From an uncultured Catenibacillus sp. (GTDB lineage Bacteria > Bacillota > Clostridia > Lachnospirales > Lachnospiraceae): 26,780 nt of DNA. Location: the NCBI GenBank assembly GCA_934339005.1, contig CAKRHR010000039.1:1-26780 (forward strand), written 5' to 3'. The notes beneath the pieces are model-generated. The model saw only the letters and a program-made list of their open reading frames with translations. It had not been told where the DNA came from and searched no databases. The translations under genes and the position numbers were made by a program. Positions 1 through 7,993 of the stretch are shown in pieces. Each line of letters opens with the position of its first letter. The first letter of the stretch is position 1.

Positions 1-2
1 TC

Positions 3-44
3 AAAAAAGTGCTAAGCCATAGGTTTTAATCCTTGGCTTAGCAC
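3..44 (-). terminator. Intrinsic terminator of the importer/amidohydrolase operon
   Basis: Read on the minus strand, an 11-bp perfect stem (arms 34-44 and 9-19) is extended by three more pairs (31-33 with 21-23) after a one-base bulge, and is followed directly by six T (complement of 3-8). It lies about 120 bases past the stop codon of the amidohydrolase gene. The intervening AT-rich sequence holds no other gene that I can see. Confidence 0.9.
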
Positions 45-166
45 CATATTTTACTATTCAACTCCGAAAGTCAGGAAGTATATCAACATGATTTCTACTT
101 GTCAATCATTTTTTTGTTAATTTTTTGATGTTTTTCAAGCGGCCACCGAGGGTGAGTTTAACCGTT

Positions 167-1765
167 TTACTCGCCTGTATATACACATTTTCCCCCGATA
201 TAGGTCTTTAATACATGTGTTTCCAAAATTTTCTCAGATGGCACATTAAAAATGTCCTGACTCAGTACAACAAAATCTGCCAGATAGCCCGGTGCAAGTG
301 TTCCCTTAATATTTTCTTCAAATGACACATACGCACTGCCTTGTGTATACAATTTCACAGCATCCTCAACAGATATTTTTTCTTCCGGATGCCATCCGCC
401 CTCAGGCAGAAATACTTCATCACAACGATTAACTGCACAGTGAATGCCCCAGATAGGGTCAAAAGTTTCTACAGGGCTGTCTGAACCGCCGCCTGTATGA
501 ATACCATACTCAGCCATTGTCTTCCACACATAACCCATCACCCGGTCACCGATACGTGAAGCTACTAAGGACATATCCGATGGCACAAACGGCGGCTGGA
601 TATCTGCACAAATATGACTTTTTGCCATACGCTCAAGCATTTCTTTATCTACGAACTGACAATGTACCACTCTGTTTCGCAAATCCACACCATCTGCTGC
701 ATAAGCCTTTTCAAATGCATGAATACACTGTTCAATCGCACCATCACCAATGGCATGTGTAGCCACCTGCATGCCTGCTTTATGTGCCAGCATCACCATT
801 TCATCTAATTCATCCTGCGTATACACTGCAATACCTCTATTGCCTGCATCATCACCATAGTCTTCGCGAAGATACGCTGTACGAGCGCCAAGGGAACCGT
901 CTGTGATTAATTTAATATTTCCGATTTTAAAATATAATGTGCCATCACCGGTACGCAGACCATGTTCCAAAAACTTTTCAAGTATTTGTGGCCGTGCCGC
1001 CTGAACTTCTTCAAAAATACGCACTGTCAGCCGGCCTTCATTTTCAAGTTCATGATATGCCTGCAAAACTGTTTCAAAGGGAGCACCCTCCAGATCATCT
1101 GTCTGCATAGATGTCAAACCTGCAGCATTTGCTCTGGCTGCCACTCGCAAAATAGCATTTTTTGTTGCTTCAACATCTGGTTTTGGAATATGTCTTTTAA
1201 ATGTATCTAAAGCGGATTCACGAATGATACCTGTCAAATTGCCATCTGCATCTCTGTCAAATGCACCGCCTGCAATTTCAGGACCGTCTGCAAAACCTGC
1301 CATTTCAAGTGCCAGCGGATTGGCTGCACCGATATGGCCGCACACACGCTCTATCATAATCGGATGTTCTTTTGAAATTTCATCTAAAACCTGGCCATCA
1401 GGCAACACAGGCTCATCAAAAATATTCTGGTCGTAACCTCCGCCGATAATCCACTGACCTTTTGCCAGATGATTTTCTTCTATATAAGAGCGACCACGTT
1501 CAATAATTTCCTGAATAGATTTTGCGCCTGTAAGGTTTAACCGTTCATCCTGAAGTCCTGTTAAAAGCACATGACAATGGGAATCATTAAATCCCGGCAC
1601 AACACATCTGCCTTCAAGGTCTGTCTTCGTATCCCCTTCGGCTGCCAGCGCCAGAATTTCCTCGTCACTTCCTACAGCTTTAATGATACCATCTTCCACA
1701 GCCATTGCCTGTACAATGCTGTCATTCATCGTATGTATATTACCATTGTAGTAAATTTGCTTCAT
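167..1765 (-). CDS. Metal-dependent amidohydrolase (amidohydrolase_3 / YtcJ-like family)
   Basis: A 532-residue cytoplasmic hydrolase of the amidohydrolase superfamily, closest in style to the YtcJ / N-substituted formamide deformylase / AepA-like group. Visible metal-site elements are the H63-x-H65 pair after strand 1 (sequence DSHCH), K285 in NIKLITDGS (candidate bridging lysine), H337 in THAIGD, H368 in VVHCQ and D429 in GGGSDSP. The N- and C-terminal residues form the usual small beta-sandwich around the TIM barrel, and the length is typical. An AAGGAG site (1774-1779) lies 8 bases before the ATG. The gene is last after a peptide-type ABC importer, so the enzyme may process an imported amide, N-acyl or N-formyl compound; that is inference. 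The substrate cannot be read from the sequence. Confidence 0.9.
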   Translation of the reverse strand: MKQIYYNGNIHTMNDSIVQAMAVEDGIIKAVGSDEEILALAAEGDTKTDLEGRCVVPGFNDSHCHVLLTGLQDERLNLTGAKSIQEIIERGRSYIEENHLAKGQWIIGGGYDQNIFDEPVLPDGQVLDEISKEHPIMIERVCGHIGAANPLALEMAGFADGPEIAGGAFDRDADGNLTGIIRESALDTFKRHIPKPDVEATKNAILRVAARANAAGLTSMQTDDLEGAPFETVLQAYHELENEGRLTVRIFEEVQAARPQILEKFLEHGLRTGDGTLYFKIGNIKLITDGSLGARTAYLREDYGDDAGNRGIAVYTQDELDEMVMLAHKAGMQVATHAIGDGAIEQCIHAFEKAYAADGVDLRNRVVHCQFVDKEMLERMAKSHICADIQPPFVPSDMSLVASRIGDRVMGYVWKTMAEYGIHTGGGSDSPVETFDPIWGIHCAVNRCDEVFLPEGGWHPEEKISVEDAVKLYTQGSAYVSFEENIKGTLAPGYLADFVVLSQDIFNVPSEKILETHVLKTYIGGKCVYTGE

Positions 1766-1793
1766 TATTTTTTCTCCTTACACTATCCGGTCA

Positions 1794-1821
1794 TGTATAC
1801 TCATTTTTTTCTTATACTCAA
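1794..1821 (-). promoter_or_regulatory. Possible sigma-A promoter for the amidohydrolase gene
   Basis: TTGAGT (1816-1821) and TATACA (1794-1799) are separated by 16 bases, about 30 bases before the start codon and just downstream of the stem-loop at 1823-1865. Each hexamer matches consensus at 4 of 6 positions, so this would be a moderate or weak promoter. It could give the hydrolase expression independent of the importer genes. Confidence 0.35.
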
Positions 1822-1822
1822 T

Positions 1823-1865
1823 CAGGGCTCTGACCTATATTTTCCAATATAGATACAGAGCCCTG
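1823..1865 (-). other. Stable stem-loop between binding-protein and hydrolase genes
   Basis: A 10-bp perfect GC-rich stem (1823-1832 with 1856-1865) is stacked through a small internal loop on a 7-bp stem (1835-1841 with 1846-1852), closed on the minus-strand RNA by a GGAA (GNRA-type) tetraloop. Neither direction is followed by a T-tract, so it is not a standard intrinsic terminator. By analogy with other importer operons it may protect the 3' end of the binding-protein mRNA and set unequal expression. Confidence 0.6.
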
Positions 1866-1944
1866 CATACCATCTGCAAAACCAGTTTGTGATGTCATTG
1901 TCAAACGCAAATCAAAAATACATTTTGCAGCTTATTTAATTTCA

Positions 1945-3585
1945 TTATTCAGCAGGTTTTACATCTTCAAAGAACATATTCATGTTCCAGGAATCGTTGA
2001 TTGTTAAACCTGTGAACTTCTTGTTCATTGTGAACTGTTTTGTTGGATAGAAGATGTTGTAGTATGGTTGTTCAGCATTGACAATATCCATTAATTTAAA
2101 CATAGCGTCATTTCTTTCTTCATCGTTCAAAGATGTTGCCTGTGTATTAATGTATTCGTCTACCTGGTCATTCATAAATACTGCAGCATTGAAGCCACCT
2201 TCGCCAGCATTATAGCTTGCGTATAATGGTTCAATATTACCTGAAATATCAGGATAGTCAGCTTCCCATCCACACAGAATCATATCATAATCGCGGTCAC
2301 CGTTCTCATCCAAAATCGCACCGGACTGATATGCTGTATGTTCATCACCGCCAACCTGTACAAGATTTAATGTGATGTTGATTTCTTTTAAAGCTTCCTG
2401 AATTGCGAGGGCAATAGAGTAGCGCAGTGAGTTATCACTGATAATCATATTGATTTCAAGACCATCTGGGTAATCAGACTGTGCCATGTATTCTTTTGCT
2501 TTTTCAAGATCGTATTTGCAATAATCTGCATTTGCCACATAATCTTCCCATTTTTCAGGTTCGATTGTATAAAGCACTTTACTGTTTGGCATACATGTTG
2601 CTGCTTCACCGGCATCCTTGATAACGTTTGTCTGGATATCTTCAAGGTTAATTGCACTTGCAATAGCTTTTCTGACATTAACATCGTTCATTGGTGCACG
2701 CTGTGTATTAAATGCAATCATTGTAACGCCCTTTGTTTCAATTGTCTGGATATCTAAGTTATCATCAGCATATAATGTATCAAGCATATCCTGTGGTGTT
2801 GCTGCTGTGAAATCTACATCGCCTGTCTGAAGTGCTGTAACACGGGATGTATCTTCAGGAATGACTTTGTAAACGATTGTATCGATTGCAGGTGTTTTTT
2901 CTTTGTTCCAGTAGTTTTCATTTTTCTTCAAAACGATTTCCTGGCCACTTGTCCAGCTATCATAAACATACGCGCCTGTGCCCATGATACCGCCTTCAGC
3001 TGTACCAAAGTTATCTGCATGTGCTTCATAATAAGCTTTGCTAATTACATGACCTGCTGTTGTAGCAAATACATATTTAAACTGTGAATATGGTTCTGAT
3101 AAGTGAACTGTCAGTTCCCAGTCACCTGTCTGTTCAATAGAATCAATTTTTGATGTTGTCCACTGAAGATAAGAACCTGTATCAGGATTCATGATTCTTT
3201 CAATAGAGAAAATAACATCGTCCATTGTCATCGGTGTGCCATCTGAGAACGTAACATCATCACGAATTTTGTAAACATATGTTGTATCATCGACAGCTTC
3301 CCAGCTCTTTGCAAGAACAGGAACAATTTCATTGTTCTGGTCAAATGCTACGAGGCCCTGTGTAATCTGAAGTACAACAAGGTTCGTTGTAAAGTCATAC
3401 GCGAATGCCGGATCAAGAGCAACGATATCGCCATCAAGTGCAACTGTGAATGTTGAACTATCTGCACTGGAGGATGACTGTCCGTCACCTGATGCAGTGC
3501 CGTTTGAATCGGATGAACCGCCGCATGAAGCTAAAAGCATTGTTGCTGTAGCCATTGCTAAAATAAGTGCAAGTATTCTTTTCAT
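1945..3585 (-). CDS. ABC transporter substrate-binding lipoprotein, family 5 (peptide/nickel type)
   Basis: A 546-residue extracytoplasmic binding protein of the SBP_bac_5 family, delivering peptides or similar ligands to the permeases encoded upstream. It begins with a lipoprotein signal peptide (MKRIL, hydrophobic core, lipobox L-A-S-C with C21 as the lipidated cysteine) and a Ser/Gly/Asp-rich linker. The mature part has the family pattern, including FSDGTPMTMDDV (the SDG..ltA.DV signature region) and a C-terminal segment about ligand-binding loops. A strong AAGGAGG site lies just before the ATG. It follows the two ATPase genes by 108 bases, where I see no terminator and no convincing promoter, and precedes the amidohydrolase. 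Ligand specificity (dipeptide, oligopeptide, other) cannot be decided from sequence alone. Confidence 0.93.
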   Translation of the reverse strand: MKRILALILAMATATMLLASCGGSSDSNGTASGDGQSSSSADSSTFTVALDGDIVALDPAFAYDFTTNLVVLQITQGLVAFDQNNEIVPVLAKSWEAVDDTTYVYKIRDDVTFSDGTPMTMDDVIFSIERIMNPDTGSYLQWTTSKIDSIEQTGDWELTVHLSEPYSQFKYVFATTAGHVISKAYYEAHADNFGTAEGGIMGTGAYVYDSWTSGQEIVLKKNENYWNKEKTPAIDTIVYKVIPEDTSRVTALQTGDVDFTAATPQDMLDTLYADDNLDIQTIETKGVTMIAFNTQRAPMNDVNVRKAIASAINLEDIQTNVIKDAGEAATCMPNSKVLYTIEPEKWEDYVANADYCKYDLEKAKEYMAQSDYPDGLEINMIISDNSLRYSIALAIQEALKEINITLNLVQVGGDEHTAYQSGAILDENGDRDYDMILCGWEADYPDISGNIEPLYASYNAGEGGFNAAVFMNDQVDEYINTQATSLNDEERNDAMFKLMDIVNAEQPYYNIFYPTKQFTMNKKFTGLTINDSWNMNMFFEDVKPAE

Positions 3586-3693
3586 AAATTTCCTCCTTTT
3601 TCATCCTGTTGATGAAGATTAATATATGGATGTATTGGGAGTATCTGTCATCGGGCTCTGCGCATATGCACATTGCTTTTAACTGACGGACAC

Positions 3694-4665
3694 CTACATC
3701 ATGTTATGGCATGCCACGTAGTGGTCATTACCTAAACATCTTAACTGTGGTTTTTCCTTCTTGCATTTCTCTGTACAGAACTGACAGCGAGATGCAAAAC
3801 TGCAGCCTTCAGGAAGGTCAATCGCATTCGGAATATCACCTTCAAGAATGATACGCTGCTTCTTTTCCTCAGGGTCTGCTATTGGAATCGCAGACATTAA
3901 AGCCTTTGTATATGGATGGCTGATATTGTCAAATAATTCTTTTGTCGGTGCCATCTCAACAATCTGTCCAAGATACATAACAGCTACTCGGTCACAAATA
4001 TGTTCAACGACAGACATTTCATGTGAAATAAACATCATCGTCATTTTCATTTCTTTTCGAAGGTCCACAATCAGATTTAAAATCTGTGCCTGAACAGAAA
4101 CGTCCAATGCAGATACCGGTTCATCGGCCACAATAAAGCTTGGTTTTAAAATCAAAGCTCTTGCAATGGCAAGTCGCTGAAGCTGGCCGCCACTAAGCTC
4201 ACCGGGGCTTCTTAAAAGCATATCCTCCGGCAATCTGATGTACTCCAGAAGTTCTTTAATCTTCTGATTAATTTCTTCATCAGACATCTTATAAACTTTA
4301 CCAACTTCTCTTAAAGCTGAACCGATTTTTTGTTTTGGATTAAATGAGGAATATGGATTCTGGAAAATCATCTGCATATCCCGACGGTAAGTCTTTAACT
4401 GACGCTTTGAAAGATTTGTAATATCGTGTCCTTCAAATTCAAGTTTACCTTCTGTCACAGGAAACAATCGAAGTACTGAACGGCCAAGTGTTGATTTACC
4501 ACAGCCACTCTCGCCAACAACACCGAGGATTTCACCCTCATAAATATCAAAGGATACACCGTCAAGAGCTTTTAAAATCTTTCCGCCCTTTGTTGGATAG
4601 TGTTTTTTCAGATTTTCAGCATGGACAACCACATGCGATTTATCGATTAATTTTTCATTATTCAT
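3694..4665 (-). CDS. oppF: Peptide ABC transporter ATP-binding protein (OppF/DppF-like)
   Basis: Second ATPase of the importer, 323 residues. Seen in order: Walker A GESGCGKST (about residues 51-59), Q-loop FQNPYSSFNP, ABC signature LSGGQ, Walker B FIVADEP followed by the D-loop SALD, switch histidine in FISHEM, and the C-terminal oligopeptide-type extension (PYTKALMSAIP) with a cluster of six cysteines. The open frame extends 36 codons further upstream to 4773, but I start at ATG 4665. That matches family length, sits behind a GGAGG-type site, and overlaps the end of the preceding ATPase gene by 8 bases, as expected for translational coupling. It forms a heterodimer with the OppD-like partner. 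The oppF symbol is by family, since dpp and opp are not separable here. Confidence 0.92.
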   Translation of the reverse strand: MNNEKLIDKSHVVVHAENLKKHYPTKGGKILKALDGVSFDIYEGEILGVVGESGCGKSTLGRSVLRLFPVTEGKLEFEGHDITNLSKRQLKTYRRDMQMIFQNPYSSFNPKQKIGSALREVGKVYKMSDEEINQKIKELLEYIRLPEDMLLRSPGELSGGQLQRLAIARALILKPSFIVADEPVSALDVSVQAQILNLIVDLRKEMKMTMMFISHEMSVVEHICDRVAVMYLGQIVEMAPTKELFDNISHPYTKALMSAIPIADPEEKKQRIILEGDIPNAIDLPEGCSFASRCQFCTEKCKKEKPQLRCLGNDHYVACHNMM

Positions 4666-5650
4666 GAGCTTCCATGCCTCCCTCCTGGCTGCCAAGCATA
4701 TGATGACAGGCAACAATATGGTCTTTGCCGCAAATTGTATCCGGTGGGCATATCTTGCAGGCTTCGTCCGCATAAGGACATCTGTCTATAAATGCACATG
4801 CCGGATTCTTGTCAAACAACTGTGGCGGTGCACCCGGAATCGTTGGCAGATATTCTACATTCATGCCAATCTTTGGAATACTGTTAATCAATGCCTTACT
4901 GTACGGATGACGTGCTTCTTTGAAAATTGCGCGTGTATCCGCTGTTTCAACCACATTACCGGCATACATAACAGAAACTCTGTCACAGATTTCTGCAACG
5001 ATACCAAAGTTATGTGTAATTAATAAAATAGCCATGCCAAGATCATCGGATAATTTTTTCAAAAGTTCAAGCACCTGTGCCTGAATAGTCACATCCAAGG
5101 CGGTTGTCGGTTCATCCGCAATCAACAAAGCCGGATTGCAGGCAATCGCCATGGCAATCATGACACGCTGCTGCAAACCGCCGCTTAATTCAAACGCATA
5201 CTGATTATAACGTTTCTCCGGCGGATAAATACCAACCTTTGCAAGCAAATCCAGTGTTCTTTCTTTTGCTTCTTTTTTAGAACATTTTTCATGCTGTCTG
5301 CAGGCTTCAGAAATCTGCTCGCCAATCGTCAGCAACGGATTTAAAGATGTCATCGGATCCTGAAAAATCATTGAAATACGATTGCCACGAATCTGACGCA
5401 TCCTCTTCTTGGAGGCTTTTAACAAATCCTCACCCTCGAACCAGATTTCACCGGACATCTGACTTCTTTTTTCATTATGTAATCGCAAAATGGATTTGGA
5501 GGTCATACTCTTACCGCATCCACTCTCGCCGACAAGTCCGTGGATTTCACCCGGACGTATCGAAAGATTAACATCATTTAACGCATAAACAATGCCTCTT
5601 GTGGACATCAGATTAAGTTTGAGGTCTTTAATCGTTAATAAATCGTCCAT
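4658..5650 (-). CDS. oppD: Peptide ABC transporter ATP-binding protein (OppD/DppD-like)
   Basis: First ATPase of the importer, 330 residues. Walker A GESGCGKS is at 41-48, Q-loop FQDPMTSLNP near 97-106, signature LSGGLQQR at 155-162, Walker B LLIADEP at 175-181, D-loop TALD, and switch histidine in LITHNF. The C-terminal oligo_HPY region (HPYSKALINSIP) is followed by six cysteines (around ACAF, DRC, EAC, KIC, TIC, VAC). In some OppD/DppD structures this region holds an iron-sulfur cluster, so it is possible here but not shown. The start ATG is 2 bases after the stop of the permease gene and the end overlaps oppF by 8 bases, so the two ATPases are almost certainly made together. Confidence 0.93.
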   Translation of the reverse strand: MDDLLTIKDLKLNLMSTRGIVYALNDVNLSIRPGEIHGLVGESGCGKSMTSKSILRLHNEKRSQMSGEIWFEGEDLLKASKKRMRQIRGNRISMIFQDPMTSLNPLLTIGEQISEACRQHEKCSKKEAKERTLDLLAKVGIYPPEKRYNQYAFELSGGLQQRVMIAMAIACNPALLIADEPTTALDVTIQAQVLELLKKLSDDLGMAILLITHNFGIVAEICDRVSVMYAGNVVETADTRAIFKEARHPYSKALINSIPKIGMNVEYLPTIPGAPPQLFDKNPACAFIDRCPYADEACKICPPDTICGKDHIVACHHMLGSQEGGMEAHE

Positions 5651-5652
5651 GA

Positions 5653-6591
5653 TTACGCGACCTCCTTTTTCTGTGCTTCTTTTTTCATTCTTCGTTCAAC
5701 CTTTTCGAAGGATGGTAATTTTCTCTGAATTGGTTCAAAATACTGATGAATGCCATCACTGAAAATATTCAACGCCACAACTGTAACAATAATGGCAAGA
5801 CCGGGTGCAAGTGCAAGTAATGGATTCTGAAGCAGGAAATTACGTCCTTCATCAAGCATAGCGCCCCAGTCTGCTGTCGGCGGCTGAACGCCAAGGCCAA
5901 GGAAACTTAATGCTGCAAGGTCCAGAATCGCATAGGCAAGATCCAATGTAATCTGTACAACAATCGTTGATACACAGTTTGGTAGAATATGTCTGAACAT
6001 GATACGTGCATCTGAATAACCGATAGATGTTGCCGCTTCAACATAGACTTTATTTTTCTCAACCATTGTTAAGGAACGGACAAGCCGGGTCAGCATCGGC
6101 ACATATACGATACCAAGTGCCATAATCGCATTTACCATGCTTCGTCCAAAACCAGCAACAAATACAAATGCCAAAAGCAGTGATGGGAATGATAACACAA
6201 CATCACAAATACGGCCGATCACTGTATCTAACCAACCGCGATAATAACCGGAAATCAATCCAAGCGGCACACCAATCACAACAGAAATTGCAACAACACC
6301 AATCGCACTGAGCAGTGTCGTTCTGCCACCGTAAAATAATCGTGTCAGAAGGTCACGACCAACTTTATCTGCACCAAGCAAATGCTGCATGGACGGTTTG
6401 GCAAGGGAATCTGCAAGATTCTGCTCTGTCGGTGAATATGGTGAAATCAGCGGTGCAAAAATACAACATAAAATAATTAACGCCAATACAATAATCGAAA
6501 TCACAACCGGCGCAGTAAATAAAACACCCTCATGACGTTCTTTTGTTCGAATCATCGGACGATGACTAAATTGATATTTTTTCTTCATCAT
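5653..6591 (-). CDS. oppC: Peptide ABC transporter permease (OppC/DppC-like)
   Basis: A 312-residue inner-membrane permease. A charged cytoplasmic N-terminus leads into a first membrane segment (about 25-50), then the OppC-type periplasmic stretch containing HLLGADKVGRDLLTRLFYGGR, then five further hydrophobic segments. The EAA-type coupling loop, EAATSIGYSDARIMFRHILPN, contacts the ATPases. Length and signature are typical of the DppC/OppC family. It lies 8 bases after the companion permease gene and 2 bases before oppD, so it is in the middle of a tightly packed operon. Nothing unusual was seen. Confidence 0.93.
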   Translation of the reverse strand: MMKKKYQFSHRPMIRTKERHEGVLFTAPVVISIIVLALIILCCIFAPLISPYSPTEQNLADSLAKPSMQHLLGADKVGRDLLTRLFYGGRTTLLSAIGVVAISVVIGVPLGLISGYYRGWLDTVIGRICDVVLSFPSLLLAFVFVAGFGRSMVNAIMALGIVYVPMLTRLVRSLTMVEKNKVYVEAATSIGYSDARIMFRHILPNCVSTIVVQITLDLAYAILDLAALSFLGLGVQPPTADWGAMLDEGRNFLLQNPLLALAPGLAIIVTVVALNIFSDGIHQYFEPIQRKLPSFEKVERRMKKEAQKKEVA

Positions 6592-6599
6592 TCATCCTC

Positions 6600-7550
6600 C
6601 TAATCCAATCTGATTCGTGGGTCAATGACCGCATAAATAATATCGACAAGTAAATTAATCACCATAAATACAACAACCATTAATAATGTAATACTCTGAA
6701 CGACAGGATAATCGGATGCTTTGATACCTTTAATCAGAAGGTCACCGACACCACCCAACGCAAAGATATTTTCAACAAGTACAGCACCGACAATCATGGA
6801 ACCGATCTGGATACTTGCAACTGTGATTACAGGGATAATGCCGTTTTTCAGGCAATGCTTCAAAACAACTTTCCAGTAAGGAATACCTTTGGCAATCGCT
6901 GTTGTCGTATAGTTTGAATTTAACTGTTCAATCATGTTGCTTCGTGTAATACGTGAAATGAGCGCGATCATATTTAAGCTCAATGCAAATGATGGCAGGA
7001 ACAGATAATAAATATTTTCAACAAATGTTTTTCCGGTTCCGATAGAAGGAAACAGCTTTAACTTCAAAGCAAAGACAAGCATCAGGACAATCGCTGTCAA
7101 AAAGACCGGTGACGCCACAAAAATCAACGTCAGTATCGATAGCAACCTATCCACAATCGTATTCATCTTCACCGCAGAAATAATACCTATCGGCACCGCC
7201 AGAATCAGCGCAATAACCGCACTCATAAGTACAACCTGAAGTGTTGTCGGTAAACGATCTGCCAGTAATGAATTCACAGACTGACGATACTGAAAGCTCT
7301 TTCCGAGATCACCCTTAAATATATTCTTAATCCAAATAACATACTGTTCCGGATAAGATTTATCAAGATAATACTCTTCTGTTAATGACTGTCTTGTTTC
7401 TTCACTGATTTTCTTCCCCTTTGTCATGGAAGCAATCGGATCAGACGGTGATATTCGAATCATAGCAAAAATCAAAATGGAAGCTATAAATAAGATAAAT
7501 ATCATCTGTACAAAACGTTTTAAAATAAACTTAACCACTTTTTCACCCAC
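6600..7550 (-). CDS. oppB: Peptide ABC transporter permease (OppB/DppB-like)
   Basis: First gene of the importer operon, up to 316 residues, with an N-terminal membrane segment (about 12-32), the OppB-type periplasmic region (GDLGKSFQYRQSV), and further membrane helices. The C-terminal half carries the permease coupling loop (TTTAIAKGIPYWKVVLKHCLKNG) and ends PRIRLD, as is usual in the family. The start is uncertain. The frame opens with GTG at 7550 but no Shine-Dalgarno sequence precedes it. A second GTG at 7538 has GGGTGA five bases upstream and would give MVKFILKRF, a very typical OppB start, so I favour 7538 biologically while reporting the longer frame. Upstream lies the unusual leader region 7551-7911. 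Confidence 0.9.
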   Translation of the reverse strand: MGEKVVKFILKRFVQMIFILFIASILIFAMIRISPSDPIASMTKGKKISEETRQSLTEEYYLDKSYPEQYVIWIKNIFKGDLGKSFQYRQSVNSLLADRLPTTLQVVLMSAVIALILAVPIGIISAVKMNTIVDRLLSILTLIFVASPVFLTAIVLMLVFALKLKLFPSIGTGKTFVENIYYLFLPSFALSLNMIALISRITRSNMIEQLNSNYTTTAIAKGIPYWKVVLKHCLKNGIIPVITVASIQIGSMIVGAVLVENIFALGGVGDLLIKGIKASDYPVVQSITLLMVVVFMVINLLVDIIYAVIDPRIRLD

Positions 7551-7694
7551 TTTTTTCTTATTGTTTTTTTCTTAACCACTTTAATATAATGATGTCAGAT
7601 ATCAAAAAAATGTTTCAATTCTTTAATGCACTGACTTTAAAAGCAAGTTCACGTAATGCTTTACCGTTTTATCACCCTACTAAGCAAGCGTTAT
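7551..7694 (-). other. AT-rich 5' region of the importer operon, no promoter recognised
   Basis: Between the terminator at 7695-7725 and the first permease gene I see no gene and no hexamer pair with proper spacing in the minus direction. The sequence AAAGTGGTTAAG occurs twice, once inside this region (about 7570-7581) and once at the start of oppB (about 7530-7541). The lack of a clear promoter here is the reason to suspect that the operon is transcribed through the terminator from 7883-7911. Confidence 0.4.
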
Positions 7695-7725
7695 AAAAAG
7701 GCACAGGAAATAATCTTTCCTGTGC
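7695..7725 (-). terminator. Intrinsic terminator upstream of the importer operon
   Basis: A perfect 10-bp stem (7716-7725 with 7701-7710; arm GCACAGGAAA) with a 5-base loop is followed on the minus strand by C and five T. It sits about 150 bases before oppB and about 180 bases after a consensus promoter. It therefore either ends a small RNA and the upstream DUF3160 operon, or acts as an attenuator for the importer operon. Confidence 0.88.
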
Positions 7726-7731
7726 TCTATA

Positions 7732-7809
7732 AAAAACATCCATATTATAAATACCTACATATTATCAAAATATCTACATAAAATATCTATATATTTAAAA
7801 TGTCTATAT
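7732..7809 (-). repeat. Five degenerate direct repeats within the candidate RNA
   Basis: On the plus strand five copies resembling WAAAATRYCTAYAT end near 7745, 7760, 7779, 7792 and 7809. The spacing is irregular, 13 to 19 bases. On the transcript these read ATRTAGRYATTTTW. The copies are similar but not identical and the region is very AT-rich, so chance similarity is possible. Confidence 0.4.
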
Positions 7810-7882
7810 CCCACGATTATCTATCAATACCGCCTTTGGTATTCACAGTATTTAGTTGCCCATTTATACCGAACTTGTGGAC

Positions 7883-7911
7883 ATTATACTCCCATCAAAA
7901 TCAACTGTCAA
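7883..7911 (-). promoter_or_regulatory. Perfect-consensus sigma-A promoter
   Basis: TTGACA (7906-7911) and TATAAT (7883-7888), both exact consensus, are separated by exactly 17 bases on the minus strand. It is the strongest promoter in the window, yet it is followed by about 180 bases without a gene and then a terminator. It lies in the spacer after the 239-residue protein gene. Confidence 0.88.
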
Positions 7912-7993
7912 GAAAAACTTGCTTTATCATAATGCAGTGGTATCGTGTTGACATTTTATTCACAATCTTTTCTGCTATAAATATAATTATTTA

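Larger units (their letters stand above)
7695..7877 (-). ncRNA. Candidate non-coding RNA or terminator-controlled leader, about 180 nt
   Basis: The predicted transcript starts about 6-7 bases after the perfect -10 box (near 7877) and ends at the terminator 7695-7725. It has no usable reading frame: the only ATG near the 5' end is followed by two codons and a stop, and a GTG frame gives 9 residues without a ribosome site. Folding elements seen are a 6-bp hairpin AATACC/GGTATT (7838-7843 with 7826-7831) and the terminator hairpin. A second GGTAT (7866-7870) could compete for ATACC. The middle is a set of degenerate AUAUAG-AUUUU repeats. I compared it by eye with T-box, 6S, SRP, TPP and c-di-GMP patterns and found no match. 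Whether it acts in trans or controls the importer genes is open. Confidence 0.55.

Noticed and set aside
4666..4773. 36-codon N-terminal extension of the OppF-like ATPase
   Set aside because: It lies within the end of oppD, does not match the ATPase family, and is bypassed by the ATG at 4665, which has the normal family start.
161..7675. ACCGTTTTA shared by 161-169 and the oppB upstream region, similar to the half-site near 26073
   Set aside because: The first copy is at the end of a coding region and the sites are single halves; likely chance in AT-rich DNA.
7551..7694. Possible T-box-like sequence (AGGGTGATAAAACGG) upstream of oppB
   Set aside because: It matches the T-box core poorly, lies after rather than before the terminator, and no specifier stem is visible.
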